Positions 49,923 through 60,719 are shown, counted from the first letter of the stretch. The stretch is 64,000 nt of DNA from Moritella dasanensis ArB 0140 (GCF_000276805.1 NZ_AKXQ01000005.1:1-64000), one strand, 5' to 3'. The notes: generated from the sequence alone by a model not told the origin. Program-made: numbers and translations.

Positions 49923-52463
49923 ATGACAAAACCTAAACCTCAATCGCTTCGTAAAGCGGTCATGATCCCCTTTACCTTGTTGCTTTTGCTTACTGTGGCT
50001 GTACTCACTTTTGTCCAAAATAGTAATTACGAGCGAATGCTCGATGAAATCAGTACTAAATTACTCAGCGCATACTCCGAAAATGTCAGTAACGACCTAG
50101 ACCGTTTTTTAGCGCAACCTTTTAATACCACATTAACGATCGCTGACAGCATTCAACGTAATCGTCTTGATGATGCCCCCGATTTAAATAAAATCGAAAA
50201 CTACCTGCATGCCGCAATCACAGACATCTATAGCCAGCAACAACAAATCAGTACAATTTCATTTGGTCATGAACAACAGGACTATATCGGTTTTCGTCGT
50301 CATAGTGATAAAACGATTACTTTAATACTGCAAGATCAACGCACTAATAACGCGCTCAACTTTTACAGCGGCATTGACAGTAATAGTGCTATCAACGACA
50401 GCGTTATTAATTACAACCCCACGATTCGACCTTGGTATGCCCCTTTTGCTGAAAGCAGAATGGCGAATTGGTCAACGATATACACCGCCATCGACGCAAA
50501 GAAAACCTTTCTCATCGCGAGTGCAGCGCCAGTTATACGCAATAATATACTATTAGGAGTTGTCTCGATCGATATCGATTTATCGGAGATATCACAATTC
50601 ATTAAGCCTGAAAGCAGCGATCTTGGAGCTCTCACCTATATCATCAATAATAACAGCGAATTAATTGCAAATTCGCAGCAGGCGCCACTTATCGATGAGA
50701 ACAACAATAATGTTATTGCAGCTAATAGCAACAGTCCACTTATCTCGACTAATTCTCAGCTAATCATAGAACAGCAATTACTATTAAGTCATAAACCTGC
50801 GACATTTGAATTTACTAAAGATGGAGTCCGTTACTTCAGCCGTGTCAGCCCCTATAACAATAATAATTTACGCTGGTTTATTATAGTAACTTTACCAGAG
50901 GACGTATTGCTCGGTGGACTGCAGAGTCAGCAACGTTTAGGCGTAGCGGCAGCACTGATACTCGCGTTTTTTGGCCTGTTAATGGGGTTGTATTTACTGC
51001 GTATTATCACTCAACCGATTATTGACATTGCCGAAATATCACAGCAGATTGATCATAATAACTGGGATGTTAGCATTAAAGAAAACATTCAGTTACATGA
51101 AACAACTCAGCTTATTTCAGCATTTAAATCCATGTCATCAAGGTTAGAAAGCGCCTTTACTACATTACGTAAGCAGTTGTTATTTGACAACCTCACGGGA
51201 TTATTAAGTCGTGATGGATTTGTGGAACAATTAAATTCGCCAGTAGCTCAGACTAAAGGTATCTTGGTATTATTGGGACTACGCTCATTTCGGCATACCA
51301 ACAATAGTTTAGGTCAAAACAAAAGTGATCAACTACTGATTGCTATCGCGTCCCGCTTACAGTTACACGTCGCAGACAATGTTACTATTAGCCGCATTGA
51401 TAAAGATAGTTTTGCGGTGTTTTCACCCGACTTTTCCGACCTAGACCACAGTCATGCTTTTGCAGACAGCTTACTATTGGACTTTAATCATCCCTTTATC
51501 ATAAATGGCACCGAAGTATTAGTCGGTGCGAATGCAGGGATCATGAGTGGTAAATTTGACGATATTGATATAGACAAATGGTTACGTAACTCAAGTTTGG
51601 CATTAACCTATGCAGTACAAGAAGAACAAATTAGCTGTTGTCACTATCAAGACTACATGATCATTGCCTCGCAAGAACACACCCGTATCACAGTGGATTT
51701 ACAACGCGCGATCATCAACAACGAATTTGCGGTTTATTACCAGCCCGTGATTGATTTAACCAACGACACCATTGCTGGTGCCGAAGCATTAGTACGCTGG
51801 CATAGTCCTATTCGTGGCATTGTTTCACCGCTCGACTTTATCCCTGTCGCTGAAGATACTGGGATGATTGTCGATATTGGTAAACAGATTTTATTACAAG
51901 CTTGCGCGGATACTAAGCTGCAAATAGACAATGGCCATTGGCCTGCAAATTTCGCTCTGCACGTTAATATGTCAGTGCGAGAATTACTGCACCCAAATTA
52001 TGTATCAACGGTAAAAGATATTCTCGCGAACACCCAATTACCAGCCGCCAATCTCACGCTCGAAATCACCGAGTCGCGCTTGGTCAGTCAACCATTACTG
52101 ACGAACAAATTACTTGGCGAACTCCGTGAGTTAGGCATACACATTGCAATCGATGATTTTGGTACCGGTTACTCTTCACTAGCTTACCTGACGCACTTAC
52201 AGTTTGATGCACTCAAAATTGATCGCTCTTTTGTCAGCCAAATGCTCGACAGTGATAACCATGCAGCGATTGTCGCCGCGATCATCACCATGACCAATAC
52301 ATTCAATTCAGATATTGTCGCGGAAGGTGTCGAAACCGCCGAGCAAGCAGCTCACCTAAAAAAATTAGGCTGTCGTTATGCCCAAGGCTTTTACTACTCA
52401 CGCCCGAAACCATTAGCCGAATGGGACATAGAACATATTTGTACTTATGCGCACAACAGCTAA
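49923..52463 (+). CDS. Cyclic-di-GMP phosphodiesterase: Cache-HAMP-degenerate GGDEF-EAL
   Basis: 846 residues. A membrane helix (about 15-35), an extracellular Cache-type sensor (about 40-330, PWYAPF and SAAPVI motifs), a second helix (about 338-360), HAMP, a GGDEF-like domain whose signature is degenerate (RIDKDSFAVF), and an EAL domain (about 575-830). EAL hallmarks are intact: AEALVRW, NMSVRELL, LEITESRL, IDDFGTGYSSLAYL. Predicted to degrade c-di-GMP, with the GGDEF part regulatory. ATG 49923 is chosen over the adjacent GTG. Confidence 0.9.
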   Translation: MTKPKPQSLRKAVMIPFTLLLLLTVAVLTFVQNSNYERMLDEISTKLLSAYSENVSNDLDRFLAQPFNTTLTIADSIQRNRLDDAPDLNKIENYLHAAITDIYSQQQQISTISFGHEQQDYIGFRRHSDKTITLILQDQRTNNALNFYSGIDSNSAINDSVINYNPTIRPWYAPFAESRMANWSTIYTAIDAKKTFLIASAAPVIRNNILLGVVSIDIDLSEISQFIKPESSDLGALTYIINNNSELIANSQQAPLIDENNNNVIAANSNSPLISTNSQLIIEQQLLLSHKPATFEFTKDGVRYFSRVSPYNNNNLRWFIIVTLPEDVLLGGLQSQQRLGVAAALILAFFGLLMGLYLLRIITQPIIDIAEISQQIDHNNWDVSIKENIQLHETTQLISAFKSMSSRLESAFTTLRKQLLFDNLTGLLSRDGFVEQLNSPVAQTKGILVLLGLRSFRHTNNSLGQNKSDQLLIAIASRLQLHVADNVTISRIDKDSFAVFSPDFSDLDHSHAFADSLLLDFNHPFIINGTEVLVGANAGIMSGKFDDIDIDKWLRNSSLALTYAVQEEQISCCHYQDYMIIASQEHTRITVDLQRAIINNEFAVYYQPVIDLTNDTIAGAEALVRWHSPIRGIVSPLDFIPVAEDTGMIVDIGKQILLQACADTKLQIDNGHWPANFALHVNMSVRELLHPNYVSTVKDILANTQLPAANLTLEITESRLVSQPLLTNKLLGELRELGIHIAIDDFGTGYSSLAYLTHLQFDALKIDRSFVSQMLDSDNHAAIVAAIITMTNTFNSDIVAEGVETAEQAAHLKKLGCRYAQGFYYSRPKPLAEWDIEHICTYAHNS

Positions 52464-52464
52464 T

Positions 52465-52758
52465 TTAATCTTTCCCTGTCAGCTCTTTACTCATGCATAA
52501 GACAAAAGGCTCTAGGGATTTAAAAGCAGCCTTTTCTTCGTCTGCTGAAGGGTTATATTCAGGAGACCATTCAACACCAAAACTCCCATTAACAATCATC
52601 TTAGCTTGAGTAGTATCAATATTATATTCCACCGAAACATTATACACTTTCGCTTTTGGTAAGAGTGATGCGCATAGCTCTACCCCCTCATTAAAACCTA
52701 TATTCCCTGCTATTGAGTAATTAGAAAACAACGCAACAAACAAAATAAACGCCTTCAT
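52465..52758 (-). CDS. Small secreted hypothetical protein, 97 aa
   Basis: ATG 52758 has AGGAG five bases upstream. The longer frame to 52845 lacks support. The N-terminus MKAFILFVALFSNYSIAG is a signal peptide. The mature part (about 80 residues) has two cysteines, ELCASL and FVLCMS, which may form a disulfide. Family unknown. Periplasmic location inferred. Its stop lies one base past the end of the converging EAL gene. Confidence 0.65.
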   Translation of the reverse strand: MKAFILFVALFSNYSIAGNIGFNEGVELCASLLPKAKVYNVSVEYNIDTTQAKMIVNGSFGVEWSPEYNPSADEEKAAFKSLEPFVLCMSKELTGKD

Positions 52759-53120
52759 TTTAACTCCTAAATATATAATAAGAACAAACGAAAAGCATAA
52801 TACACTAATATTATATTTTAAATATACCAACCAAATTATACACAATATTATTATTTACACCTGTAAGTTTAATTGTTCTTGTTGCTCACAAAACCAGAAC
52901 AAATCGGACCACTTTTAATGCATTGCCAGTCCATTAAGTAAATATGAGATCTGTATTGAAAAAATAATTAAAAAGATGCGATAACCTCAGCCTCCAAATA
53001 ACAACGAATTAACATTATTAATAATATAGTGATTGTTAATAACCGCTCTCAGAGACTGTTATCTGTAGCCGTTTTCAATCACCGTTATTTAATTACGATG
53101 CAGACGACATGGAGTTTTAA
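52759..53120. other. Intergenic region upstream of the lipase
   Basis: About 360 bp, AT-rich. It includes the promoters of the secreted protein and the lipase. No hairpin or repeat of note. Confidence 0.45.
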
Positions 53121-54389
53121 ATGCGCACTATTTTTACGTTATTTATATCAGCACTGAGTTTTAACAGCTTTGCCCTCGATTCAACTTATCTGCAATGCTA
53201 TGGCGTTAAAGACAGCTTTGAATCACGCTCAGATCTAATCAAGAAGTCATGGGCAGTCAATCCCAACAACCAGTACCTTAAACTCGACGGCTATTGGAAA
53301 GACAATGGTTATAATGCCGATACGGAAAACTACTTTATCGTCAAAGCGATTGACTCACAGCCCGTCACATCCGAGCAAGTACACAGTGTATTAGCCAGCA
53401 TGTGCAGCGATACCTTAGTAAACAAATATTCCGCTGACTACATTAGCAATATCACTTACTTTGCAGCCGATAGCTCCGTCGGTTATGAATACCCTGTTAT
53501 GTCAGAAGCTGACGCACTCACCATTAATCATACCGAGTTGCCAGTGGCGTATAACAACATGCTGCGTTATGCGTTTGCCTCAAGTTATGTCTACAGCACA
53601 GAACAAGGTGCAGCTGCGTTCTCATTTACAGACAACCCTACCTTTCAGCAATTAATGCTGGAAGAAAACAGCGCAGAACTGGATGTTATTGCGACTTATG
53701 TGGGTGACAGTGGTGTACACGGGGTAGCGATTAAAGTCCCTGCCGTACCAAGTAAAAACCTAGCACAAGAGATTATCATCGCCTTTAAAGGCACAAGTAA
53801 CGGTGGCGATGTAATGCAAGACATCGAACTAGTACTGGCGAATCTTTCGGAAACAGATGAAGACTGGCAAGTTGACGCCTTTAACTTTACGCAACAGATT
53901 TTAGCCCAATACCCTGCTAATACCGCGTCATTAACCCGTGGTTATAAAGTCTCAAGCGCAGCGAAAACGTATAATGTGGTACTAACTGGACACTCATTGG
54001 GTGCGTATACTGCGATTGATGCAGGCGTCAGAACCGGCGTACTAACGCGGGTATTCTCGTCACCCGCTACGCGTATTATTGAAAAATACATCCATGCATT
54101 TGCTAATAAAATGCGTTACAACAACGTGATTAACATGGTACGAGAAAAAGATCCGGTCGCGACACTGTCTGGCCGTCACAACGAAAACATGATTTATTTC
54201 CCGAAAGCGCCAGGGTCAAACCCAGCCAACAGCCATTACTTAACACCGTTCATTAACGATATCTTAATGCCACTCGCAAATGGCCAAGCAAGTGATGCGA
54301 ACAGGGCGACGCATGTGTACATCACGCCAGACACGACCGTTGGAGCGGGTCTCACAGAGTTAGTAAACATTTGGGATCATACCAACTAA
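53121..54389 (+). CDS. Secreted class 3 lipase-like protein
   Basis: 422 residues with a signal peptide (MRTIFTLFISALSFNSFA). The lipase_3 core spans about 215-370: oxyanion-region IIIAFKGTSNGGD, nucleophile elbow GHSLGAY with Ser292, and downstream candidates Asp344 (EKDPVA region) and a C-terminal His for the triad. It probably hydrolyses triacylglycerols or phospholipids in the periplasm or outside the cell. Monocistronic with its own terminator. Confidence 0.85.
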   Translation: MRTIFTLFISALSFNSFALDSTYLQCYGVKDSFESRSDLIKKSWAVNPNNQYLKLDGYWKDNGYNADTENYFIVKAIDSQPVTSEQVHSVLASMCSDTLVNKYSADYISNITYFAADSSVGYEYPVMSEADALTINHTELPVAYNNMLRYAFASSYVYSTEQGAAAFSFTDNPTFQQLMLEENSAELDVIATYVGDSGVHGVAIKVPAVPSKNLAQEIIIAFKGTSNGGDVMQDIELVLANLSETDEDWQVDAFNFTQQILAQYPANTASLTRGYKVSSAAKTYNVVLTGHSLGAYTAIDAGVRTGVLTRVFSSPATRIIEKYIHAFANKMRYNNVINMVREKDPVATLSGRHNENMIYFPKAPGSNPANSHYLTPFINDILMPLANGQASDANRATHVYITPDTTVGAGLTELVNIWDHTN

Positions 54390-54422
54390 CACGATGTAGA
54401 TGGTATCCATATATAATAACCC

Positions 54423-54457
54423 AAAGAGGGTGTATCGCAGATGATACACCCTCTTTT
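54423..54457 (+). terminator. Rho-independent terminator of the lipase gene
   Basis: AAAGAGGGTGTATC and GATACACCCTCTTT form a 14-bp stem with a six-base loop. Confidence 0.9.
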
Positions 54458-54551
54458 CACATTAAGATTAAAGTAATATCAATACATTATTATTGAAGTC
54501 CAACATGTTTATATTGTTAAATGTCATCCCAAAAATAGTTTTGTAAGCAAC

Positions 54552-54698
54552 ATGATTGAATCAAGTAAAGAAAGCCTAGATAAAGCCGAAGAAGAAGTAA
54601 TCCAAGCCCTCGAAAAAATTAAACGTATAAACCATCTTGATAATGAAAAAGCCAAACGTATCAAAAGTCTGATAGAAGAAACCAAAAAGCGCTTATAA
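54552..54698 (+). CDS. Possible small coiled-coil protein, 48 aa
   Basis: ATG 54552 opens 48 codons (begins MIESSKESLDKAEEEVIQAL), highly charged with clear heptad pattern, predicted as a single coiled coil. The ribosome binding site is weak. It is preferred to the longer opposite-strand frame here (54524-54769), which overlaps gltS and looks like a shadow. It could be a real small protein or chance. Confidence 0.4.
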   Translation: MIESSKESLDKAEEEVIQALEKIKRINHLDNEKAKRIKSLIEETKKRL

Positions 54699-54758
54699 AT
54701 TCTGCCATCGTTCACCAAGCTAAATTCAAAAACCAAACTTGGTGAAACGACAACTCGA

Positions 54759-56006
54759 TTACGATGCAAAGATATCCAGTAAGAATTGAATGATCAGTGC
54801 ATTGGCAATATCAATAAAGAACGCACCCACCAGCGGCACCACCACAAAGGCTTTTGCTGAAGCACCAAACTTCTCGGTCACCGCAGTCATATTGGCGATT
54901 GCCGTTGGCGTTGCGCCTAACGCCAGTCCGGCATAACCAGCTGACATCACTGCCGCGTCATAATCTTTGCCCATCAAGGGAAATACCACAAAAATAACAA
55001 AGCCAGTGACGATCACCACTTGTGCGGTAAGCATGATTAAGATGGGTCCACCTAACCCGCCCAGCGTCCACAGCTGCAAGCTCATTAATGACATAGCGAG
55101 GAACAAACCTAAACTTAAATCAGAGATCAACGCTAATGACCGACTGCGCTCTGGCCAAGTCAGGTTTGGCATAATCAGCGGGCCGAAGTTAATAACGATG
55201 ATACCGGAAAATAAACAAGTCACAAACTCTGGCAGTTGTAATCCGACTTCCACAGCAAGTAAATTCAAGCCCAGTCCTAAACCAATGCTGATACTAATAA
55301 TCAATATAGAATTGAGCATGTGATGGTAATCAATCGGCGCTTGAGTAGGTTCAGATACATCAATACCTGTCGACGTATTAGTAACTTTTTTCTTAGCTTG
55401 ATGCAGCGTACCAACCGTTAACTTAGGCTCTTTACTTGGCTCTAGCTGATAATGACTAATGAGATATTTAGCAATCGGGCCGCCTATCACACCACCTAGG
55501 ATCAAACCAAAGGTCGCACAGGCTATGCCGATTTCCATGGCATTACTGATATTGTATTTTTCAACAAACAACGGCGCCCACGCAATGGCAGTGCCGTGTC
55601 CACCACTTAAGGAGACAGAACCACCGATGATACCGACTTCCGGTAATTGTTGGGTAAACTGCGCAACGGTTAAGCCAGTTAAGTTTTGTAAGAACAGATA
55701 AATGACCGCGATCACCAACAAGATGATTAACGGCTTACCGCCTTTAAGCAGAGTTGAAAAGCGCGAGGACAGACCAATAATGGTGAAGAATACAATCAAT
55801 AAGGTATCGCGCACTGCAAGTGAGAACTGCAATTCGATATCAAACGCGGCATACAGAATAGCAAAAACAATGGATGCGATTAAACCGCCAGAAACTGGCT
55901 CGGGGATATTATATTCTTGTAACAAAGCGACCTTGCGTGTCAGGTATTTACCTATAAACAGCACCAAAATCGCCACAATAACCGTTTGTCTTACATCCAA
56001 TTCCAT
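54759..56006 (-). CDS. gltS: Sodium/glutamate symporter
   Basis: 415-residue inner-membrane transporter with about ten membrane segments in two inverted halves. Family motifs: NIPEPVSGGLIASI near the start, GGSVSLSGGHGTAIAWAP in the first re-entrant loop and the matching LALGATPTAIANM in the second. It imports L-glutamate with Na+. AAAGGATG precedes the ATG at good distance. A charged cytoplasmic loop (about 195-225) divides the halves. Confidence 0.94.
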   Translation of the reverse strand: MELDVRQTVIVAILVLFIGKYLTRKVALLQEYNIPEPVSGGLIASIVFAILYAAFDIELQFSLAVRDTLLIVFFTIIGLSSRFSTLLKGGKPLIILLVIAVIYLFLQNLTGLTVAQFTQQLPEVGIIGGSVSLSGGHGTAIAWAPLFVEKYNISNAMEIGIACATFGLILGGVIGGPIAKYLISHYQLEPSKEPKLTVGTLHQAKKKVTNTSTGIDVSEPTQAPIDYHHMLNSILIISISIGLGLGLNLLAVEVGLQLPEFVTCLFSGIIVINFGPLIMPNLTWPERSRSLALISDLSLGLFLAMSLMSLQLWTLGGLGGPILIMLTAQVVIVTGFVIFVVFPLMGKDYDAAVMSAGYAGLALGATPTAIANMTAVTEKFGASAKAFVVVPLVGAFFIDIANALIIQFLLDIFAS

Positions 56007-56113
56007 TAGGGCATCCTTTCATTAAGCATTAACCACATACCCATTAAGATATAGGTTTAACAATAATAAAAGCTTACCTGTTGGAAATTGAATTTTCAAA
56101 CCATAAACAACAA

Positions 56114-56971
56114 TTAGTCGACTTGGAACCAATCAATATAATGACTCGGTTGTACGTCAAACTCACGGCTTAAATCAGCAACGGCAGACGCGCTAATCAC
56201 ATCGTCTTTATTGGTCATTTTCGCGCTCAGATCATCAGCATGAATACCCGTGGTTAAAAACAAACTAGATATACCTGCTGTATTCGCGCCGCGGATGTCA
56301 TGCTCTAAGCTATCGCCAACGGCAATGGCATTATCCCAGCCACCTAACAAGGTATGACACATGGCATACACTTCGGCTTGTGGTTTGCCATGCCAATGTA
56401 CCTTGCCGCCCATAGCGGCATAGGCTGTCGCAATAGAACCTGGGCAAAGTTTTAATTCACCCGTTGGGCTCATCGCCACTAAATCTGGATTGCTCACCAC
56501 CATTTCTAAACCACGGGCAAACGCAATATCGAGATCGCGTTGATAATCAGCCACAGTGCCACGTTCAACGCCGTAACACATGATTAATGAGGCATCATCA
56601 ATCGCTACGCTCGTTAAACCACAGTCTTCTAGCACAGTACCGTTAATCCCTTCACCCCAGCCAAACACCAAGGCATTCGAGCCCAAGTTGTCGAATTTAC
56701 CCTGCTTGAAATTGTGGCGCATATGATCGCCAGATGTCAGTACATCAATATACAGATCACGACGGATACCGGAATCGGTTAAACGCTGATATGAGAAATT
56801 GTGGGTATTACCACTATTCGATAAGATCACAACTTTTTTGTCGTGTTGTTTTAAAAACTCTAATGTCGCAACCGCATTAGGAAAGGCATCACCGCCATTG
56901 TGCAGCACGCCCCATTGATCCAAGATAAAGGTATCAAAATCGTTAATTATGTCTTTCAGACCGGAAATCAT
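56114..56971 (-). CDS. HAD-superfamily class IIA hydrolase (NagD-like)
   Basis: 285 residues. HAD motif I DQWGVLHNGG (nucleophile Asp within FILDQWG), motif II SNSG, and motif III/IV VGDSLEHDIRGA. The long cap between motifs II and III makes it class IIA. It matches the TIGR01459-like subgroup from memory. Likely a sugar or nucleotide phosphatase. Start ATG 56971 (MISGLKDIINDF) is chosen because the extra N-terminal 28 codons of the frame do not resemble the family. Confidence 0.85.
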   Translation of the reverse strand: MISGLKDIINDFDTFILDQWGVLHNGGDAFPNAVATLEFLKQHDKKVVILSNSGNTHNFSYQRLTDSGIRRDLYIDVLTSGDHMRHNFKQGKFDNLGSNALVFGWGEGINGTVLEDCGLTSVAIDDASLIMCYGVERGTVADYQRDLDIAFARGLEMVVSNPDLVAMSPTGELKLCPGSIATAYAAMGGKVHWHGKPQAEVYAMCHTLLGGWDNAIAVGDSLEHDIRGANTAGISSLFLTTGIHADDLSAKMTNKDDVISASAVADLSREFDVQPSHYIDWFQVD

Positions 56972-57272
56972 TTTCACTTTGTCGTTTCTCCAACAGCATC
57001 GGCCATTGATGCTACATAATGAATAGCTTAAATTATGAATAGCTAGAATCATCAATGGCTCAAATAAGATAACCCTACTATATACTCAAACCCACAAATC
57101 CCAACTACATTACACAATATTAATATCAACAAACAGCATGTTAATAAGGTGTTATGTGATTATAGATCCAGTTTTATGCGCGATAAATTGTTAACTTAGC
57201 TGTTTTGCTAATAGCTATTTACTCGTCTTTATTTTGCTAATAGTTATCCTGTTATTAGTTTTTCAGTGGTGT

Positions 57273-59357
57273 ATGTCGGTGTCGAATAAGTTTAAAATTA
57301 TAGTGGGTGTCATCTTATGCAGCGTCATTGTGACGACCTTTACAGTACGTGAAATATGCCGAGATTGGCTATTAGATTCAAACCGCGAACAAGCAGAAAA
57401 CCAACTGCTCACCTACGTCGTCGATATACGGCGTGTACTCGCGAGTTACAAGTATCTGCCTTACCTTATTACCGAACAAAAAAACGTGATTACCGTACTG
57501 ACGGATCCAAAGGCATCGCTAACCCCTATTCAACAAACGTTAACCCAGTTTGATAAAGCCGCAAACACCAAAGGCTGGTATTTACTTAAGCCAGATGGTT
57601 CTTTGTTAGTATCAAGCCGCCATAATACCAATTGGGATACCTACAAAGCCCAGAATATCACCATGAATTTACGTGGTCCAAACGGTGAACGGGACAACGA
57701 CAGAGGCGTGCTGACATCGAGTTACATTGCCAATGGTAGCGCCAATTATTATTTAAGCTTGCCAATAAACCACCAAGGTAAGTTGATTGGTATTGCCGTC
57801 ATTGAAGTCGATTTAACCGCATTAAGTGAACCTTGGCTGGCTGAGAATGACTTCATTCTCATCAGCAATGCGCAAAATAAATTCTTTCTCTCTAGCCACC
57901 CACAGATATCGGCGACAGAGATAAACAGCTTAGGTACAACAGGCATAACCACCCACCAGCTCAGTAATAACGCCAATATCTACAACTGGACGATTGCCAG
58001 CCGTGACTATCAAGTGCAGCAGGTACAGCTCGACGATCTCCAATGGCATATTTATTACCTGACACCACTAAATGATTTATACCGAAAAGTGAATGTCGCG
58101 AGCTTTATCTCCGCTATTTTAATGTCACTGTTATTGTCCGTTCTCCTATACCGTTATGAACGTAAACAGAAGCTCTATTCACATGCGGCATTAAAACAGA
58201 TGATTGCAGGCACCAATGTCGGCTTAGTGTTACTGAATAACGACCGCAGTATCAGTTACATCAATCCAACCGCAATGCGTTATTTTGGCTTAAATAATGA
58301 TGATCTTGATAAGAATGAGCAGCATAAGAAAGGTGATAAAAGTGGAAAGAGTGGGAAGTTGCATGCCAGCCAGTTACTGACTCAACATCAAGACAATGAA
58401 GCGGTTGTGACCCAGTTAAACGATTTATTAATCACCCCAACGTTCACCGGCATTGAAGTCTTTGCTCATAACCATCATGGTTACGATTTTCCTGCGTTAC
58501 TGTCGATTACGCCGCTGGCTTGGTCACAAAGCCGTGGTTCGCTCATGACATTTGTTGATATCAGCAAACGTAAACGCGCAGAACACGCACTATCACAAGC
58601 AAATGAGCAGCTTGAAACCCGCGTACAAGAGACCACTGCAAAGCTATATGCAGCACAAGAAGAGTTAGTATTAAGCAGTAAAATGGCGGCGCTTGGGCGT
58701 ATGTCTAGTGCAATCAATCATGAGTTAAATCAGCCGCTAACAGGTATTAGAACCTTGTTATCCAGTAACCTGTTATTTTTGGACCAAGGCAATACCAAAG
58801 TATTGCGTTCCAACATGGCTTTAATCGACAAGCTGGTTAAACGCATGCTATCGATGACTGCGCAGCTTAAAGTCTTCGCATTTAATCGCCCAGAACGTTT
58901 AATTGCCACATCAATGACAGATGTATTGAGCGAGGTTTTTACACTGCAGCAAGCTAAACTCGCCAATATCGCCATCACGGTTGATATTCCGGACTCACTG
59001 CCACAGGTATTAGCCGAGCCACACCGATTACACCAAGTGTTTTCCAACTTAATCAGTAATGCCGCGGCCGCACTACAAAAAACATCACAACCGACACTCA
59101 TGATCAGCGCCAACAGGGTTAAAGACAGAGTACACATCAAAGTCATCGATAATGGCGCCGGCGTAGATGATGAGGCGCTAACGCATCTATTCGAACCTTT
59201 TTATACCAGCAAGAAAATTGGCGAGGGATTGGGGCTAGGTTTGGCTATCACCGCCAATATTATGCGCGATATGCAAGGCGAGATATTCGCACATAATAAT
59301 CAGCAACAAGCAGGAATGACATTTACCCTGACGCTGAAAGCGGATGATAATAAATAA
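57273..59357 (+). CDS. DctB-like sensor histidine kinase, orphan
   Basis: 694 residues. Membrane helix (about 8-28), a periplasmic double-Cache sensor (about 35-270) with RDNDRG and YLSLPI motifs as in DctB, a second helix (about 275-295), a PAS-like domain (about 305-425), a short coiled coil, and the kinase core: H-box SSAINHELNQPLTGIR, N-box NLISNAAAAL, G1 DNGAGV and G2 GLGLGL. All catalytic boxes are present. DctB senses C4-dicarboxylates with DctD. No response regulator gene is adjacent. The neighbouring convergent operon encodes a TRAP transporter, a plausible target. Start ATG 57273 is preferred over an upstream TTG. Confidence 0.85.
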   Translation: MSVSNKFKIIVGVILCSVIVTTFTVREICRDWLLDSNREQAENQLLTYVVDIRRVLASYKYLPYLITEQKNVITVLTDPKASLTPIQQTLTQFDKAANTKGWYLLKPDGSLLVSSRHNTNWDTYKAQNITMNLRGPNGERDNDRGVLTSSYIANGSANYYLSLPINHQGKLIGIAVIEVDLTALSEPWLAENDFILISNAQNKFFLSSHPQISATEINSLGTTGITTHQLSNNANIYNWTIASRDYQVQQVQLDDLQWHIYYLTPLNDLYRKVNVASFISAILMSLLLSVLLYRYERKQKLYSHAALKQMIAGTNVGLVLLNNDRSISYINPTAMRYFGLNNDDLDKNEQHKKGDKSGKSGKLHASQLLTQHQDNEAVVTQLNDLLITPTFTGIEVFAHNHHGYDFPALLSITPLAWSQSRGSLMTFVDISKRKRAEHALSQANEQLETRVQETTAKLYAAQEELVLSSKMAALGRMSSAINHELNQPLTGIRTLLSSNLLFLDQGNTKVLRSNMALIDKLVKRMLSMTAQLKVFAFNRPERLIATSMTDVLSEVFTLQQAKLANIAITVDIPDSLPQVLAEPHRLHQVFSNLISNAAAALQKTSQPTLMISANRVKDRVHIKVIDNGAGVDDEALTHLFEPFYTSKKIGEGLGLGLAITANIMRDMQGEIFAHNNQQQAGMTFTLTLKADDNK

Positions 59358-59369
59358 GTTTTGGAACGT

Positions 59370-60719
59370 TTAATTGACCTCTAATACAGGCGTTAGACTC
59401 TTATTACATGCTTTATCGTGCACGTTATTACCGATTTTATTGCGCACTTTATTACCAATGTAATCACCAATAGGGATCGCTGACGTGGCCGCAGGTGATG
59501 GTGCATTACAAACATGTAAGCTACGAGGGCTTTCTGCGAATAAGAAATCATGTACCAGCGTGCCATCTTTCAATACCGCTTGCGCGCGAATGCCCGCGGG
59601 ATAATCTTCTAGATCAGACACTTTCAATACCGGGCAGTATTTATTCACTAGCTTTAAATAACCCGGTTTCCACCACGAATTCTTGGTTTCAATTAAGCCG
59701 GTTTTTAAATTTTTAGCACTCACGCGCCAAAATCCAGGAAACTTAAGCATGTCGCTAATATCGCGTAAATCGAGGTTTATTTTACCATACCCTTCTCGCT
59801 TCCAACCTTGTACAGCATTGGGACCAACAGTTACCGAACCATCGATCATACGGGTTAAATGCACGCCCAAAAACGGCAGTTCAGGATTGGGAATAGGATA
59901 AATCAGGTGATTGACAATATTGTTATGCACCGACTGCAAACGGTAGTATTCGCCGCGATAAGGAATGATTTGAAATTCAGTATCAATGTTCAGCATCTTA
60001 GTCACGCGATCGGCCATTAACCCAGAACAAGTAATTAAGAATTTAGCGGCATAATTGAGTCCCTTGAATGTATGCCCCAACGCTGCTTTTTGTTGGCACT
60101 GCACGCTAATCTGCTCGCTGGTTTCAACTAAATTAGTCACCTCAGTCTCTAAGGCGATATGCCCACCGAGTGCGCAAAACGCTTCTGCCATCTTCTCGGT
60201 CACTAAACAATAATTAACGATGCTGGTAGATGGCACCAAAATAGCGCCTAATCCAGTAATGTTAGGCTCTTTTTCAGCGAGCCCCGCTGCATCTAATAAT
60301 TCAACTTCAATACCATTATCACGGCAGCGTTTATACAACGCTTCCATACGCTGCAACTCTAATACATTGGTTGCAACTAACAGCTTGCCGCAGTTTTCAA
60401 CCGGAATATCATGCTTGGCACAAAACGCTTTCGTCGCGGCAACACCGGCCTTACAAAAATTGGCTTTCATACTGCCAGGTTCATAATAAACCCCAGCATG
60501 GATCACGCCACTGTTGTGACCGGTTTGATGTTGCGATAACTTACTTTCTTTTTCGATTAATAAGATGCGTTTTTCAGGCTCTCGCTGTTGTAACTGCCAA
60601 GCCGTTGAAACACCAACAATACCGCCGCCAATAATAATGTAATCATAGTCATTGTTATCGGGGTTATGAGTATCTAGGCCATTGCCATCAACATTCGATG
60701 TGTTTAAAGTCATTTTCAT
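59370..60719 (-). CDS. lhgO: L-2-hydroxyglutarate oxidase
   Basis: 449-residue FAD oxidoreductase of the DAO family, close in memory to E. coli LhgO (YgaF). FAD motif IIIGGGIVGVSTAW (about 28-41), then the LhgO signature GHNSGVIHAGVYY (about 68-80). It oxidises L-2-hydroxyglutarate to 2-oxoglutarate. About 25 extra residues at the C-terminus are repetitive (GNKV/GNNV/KACNK units). It lies 8 bp downstream of a TRAP permease gene and is the last gene of that operon, suggesting the transporter imports its substrate. Confidence 0.92.
   Translation of the reverse strand: MKMTLNTSNVDGNGLDTHNPDNNDYDYIIIGGGIVGVSTAWQLQQREPEKRILLIEKESKLSQHQTGHNSGVIHAGVYYEPGSMKANFCKAGVAATKAFCAKHDIPVENCGKLLVATNVLELQRMEALYKRCRDNGIEVELLDAAGLAEKEPNITGLGAILVPSTSIVNYCLVTEKMAEAFCALGGHIALETEVTNLVETSEQISVQCQQKAALGHTFKGLNYAAKFLITCSGLMADRVTKMLNIDTEFQIIPYRGEYYRLQSVHNNIVNHLIYPIPNPELPFLGVHLTRMIDGSVTVGPNAVQGWKREGYGKINLDLRDISDMLKFPGFWRVSAKNLKTGLIETKNSWWKPGYLKLVNKYCPVLKVSDLEDYPAGIRAQAVLKDGTLVHDFLFAESPRSLHVCNAPSPAATSAIPIGDYIGNKVRNKIGNNVHDKACNKSLTPVLEVN

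Noticed and set aside
54524-54769. 81-codon minus-strand frame overlapping the gltS 3' end
   Set aside because: Arg/Leu/Ser-rich composition typical of an antisense shadow. It overlaps gltS and has no ribosome binding site.
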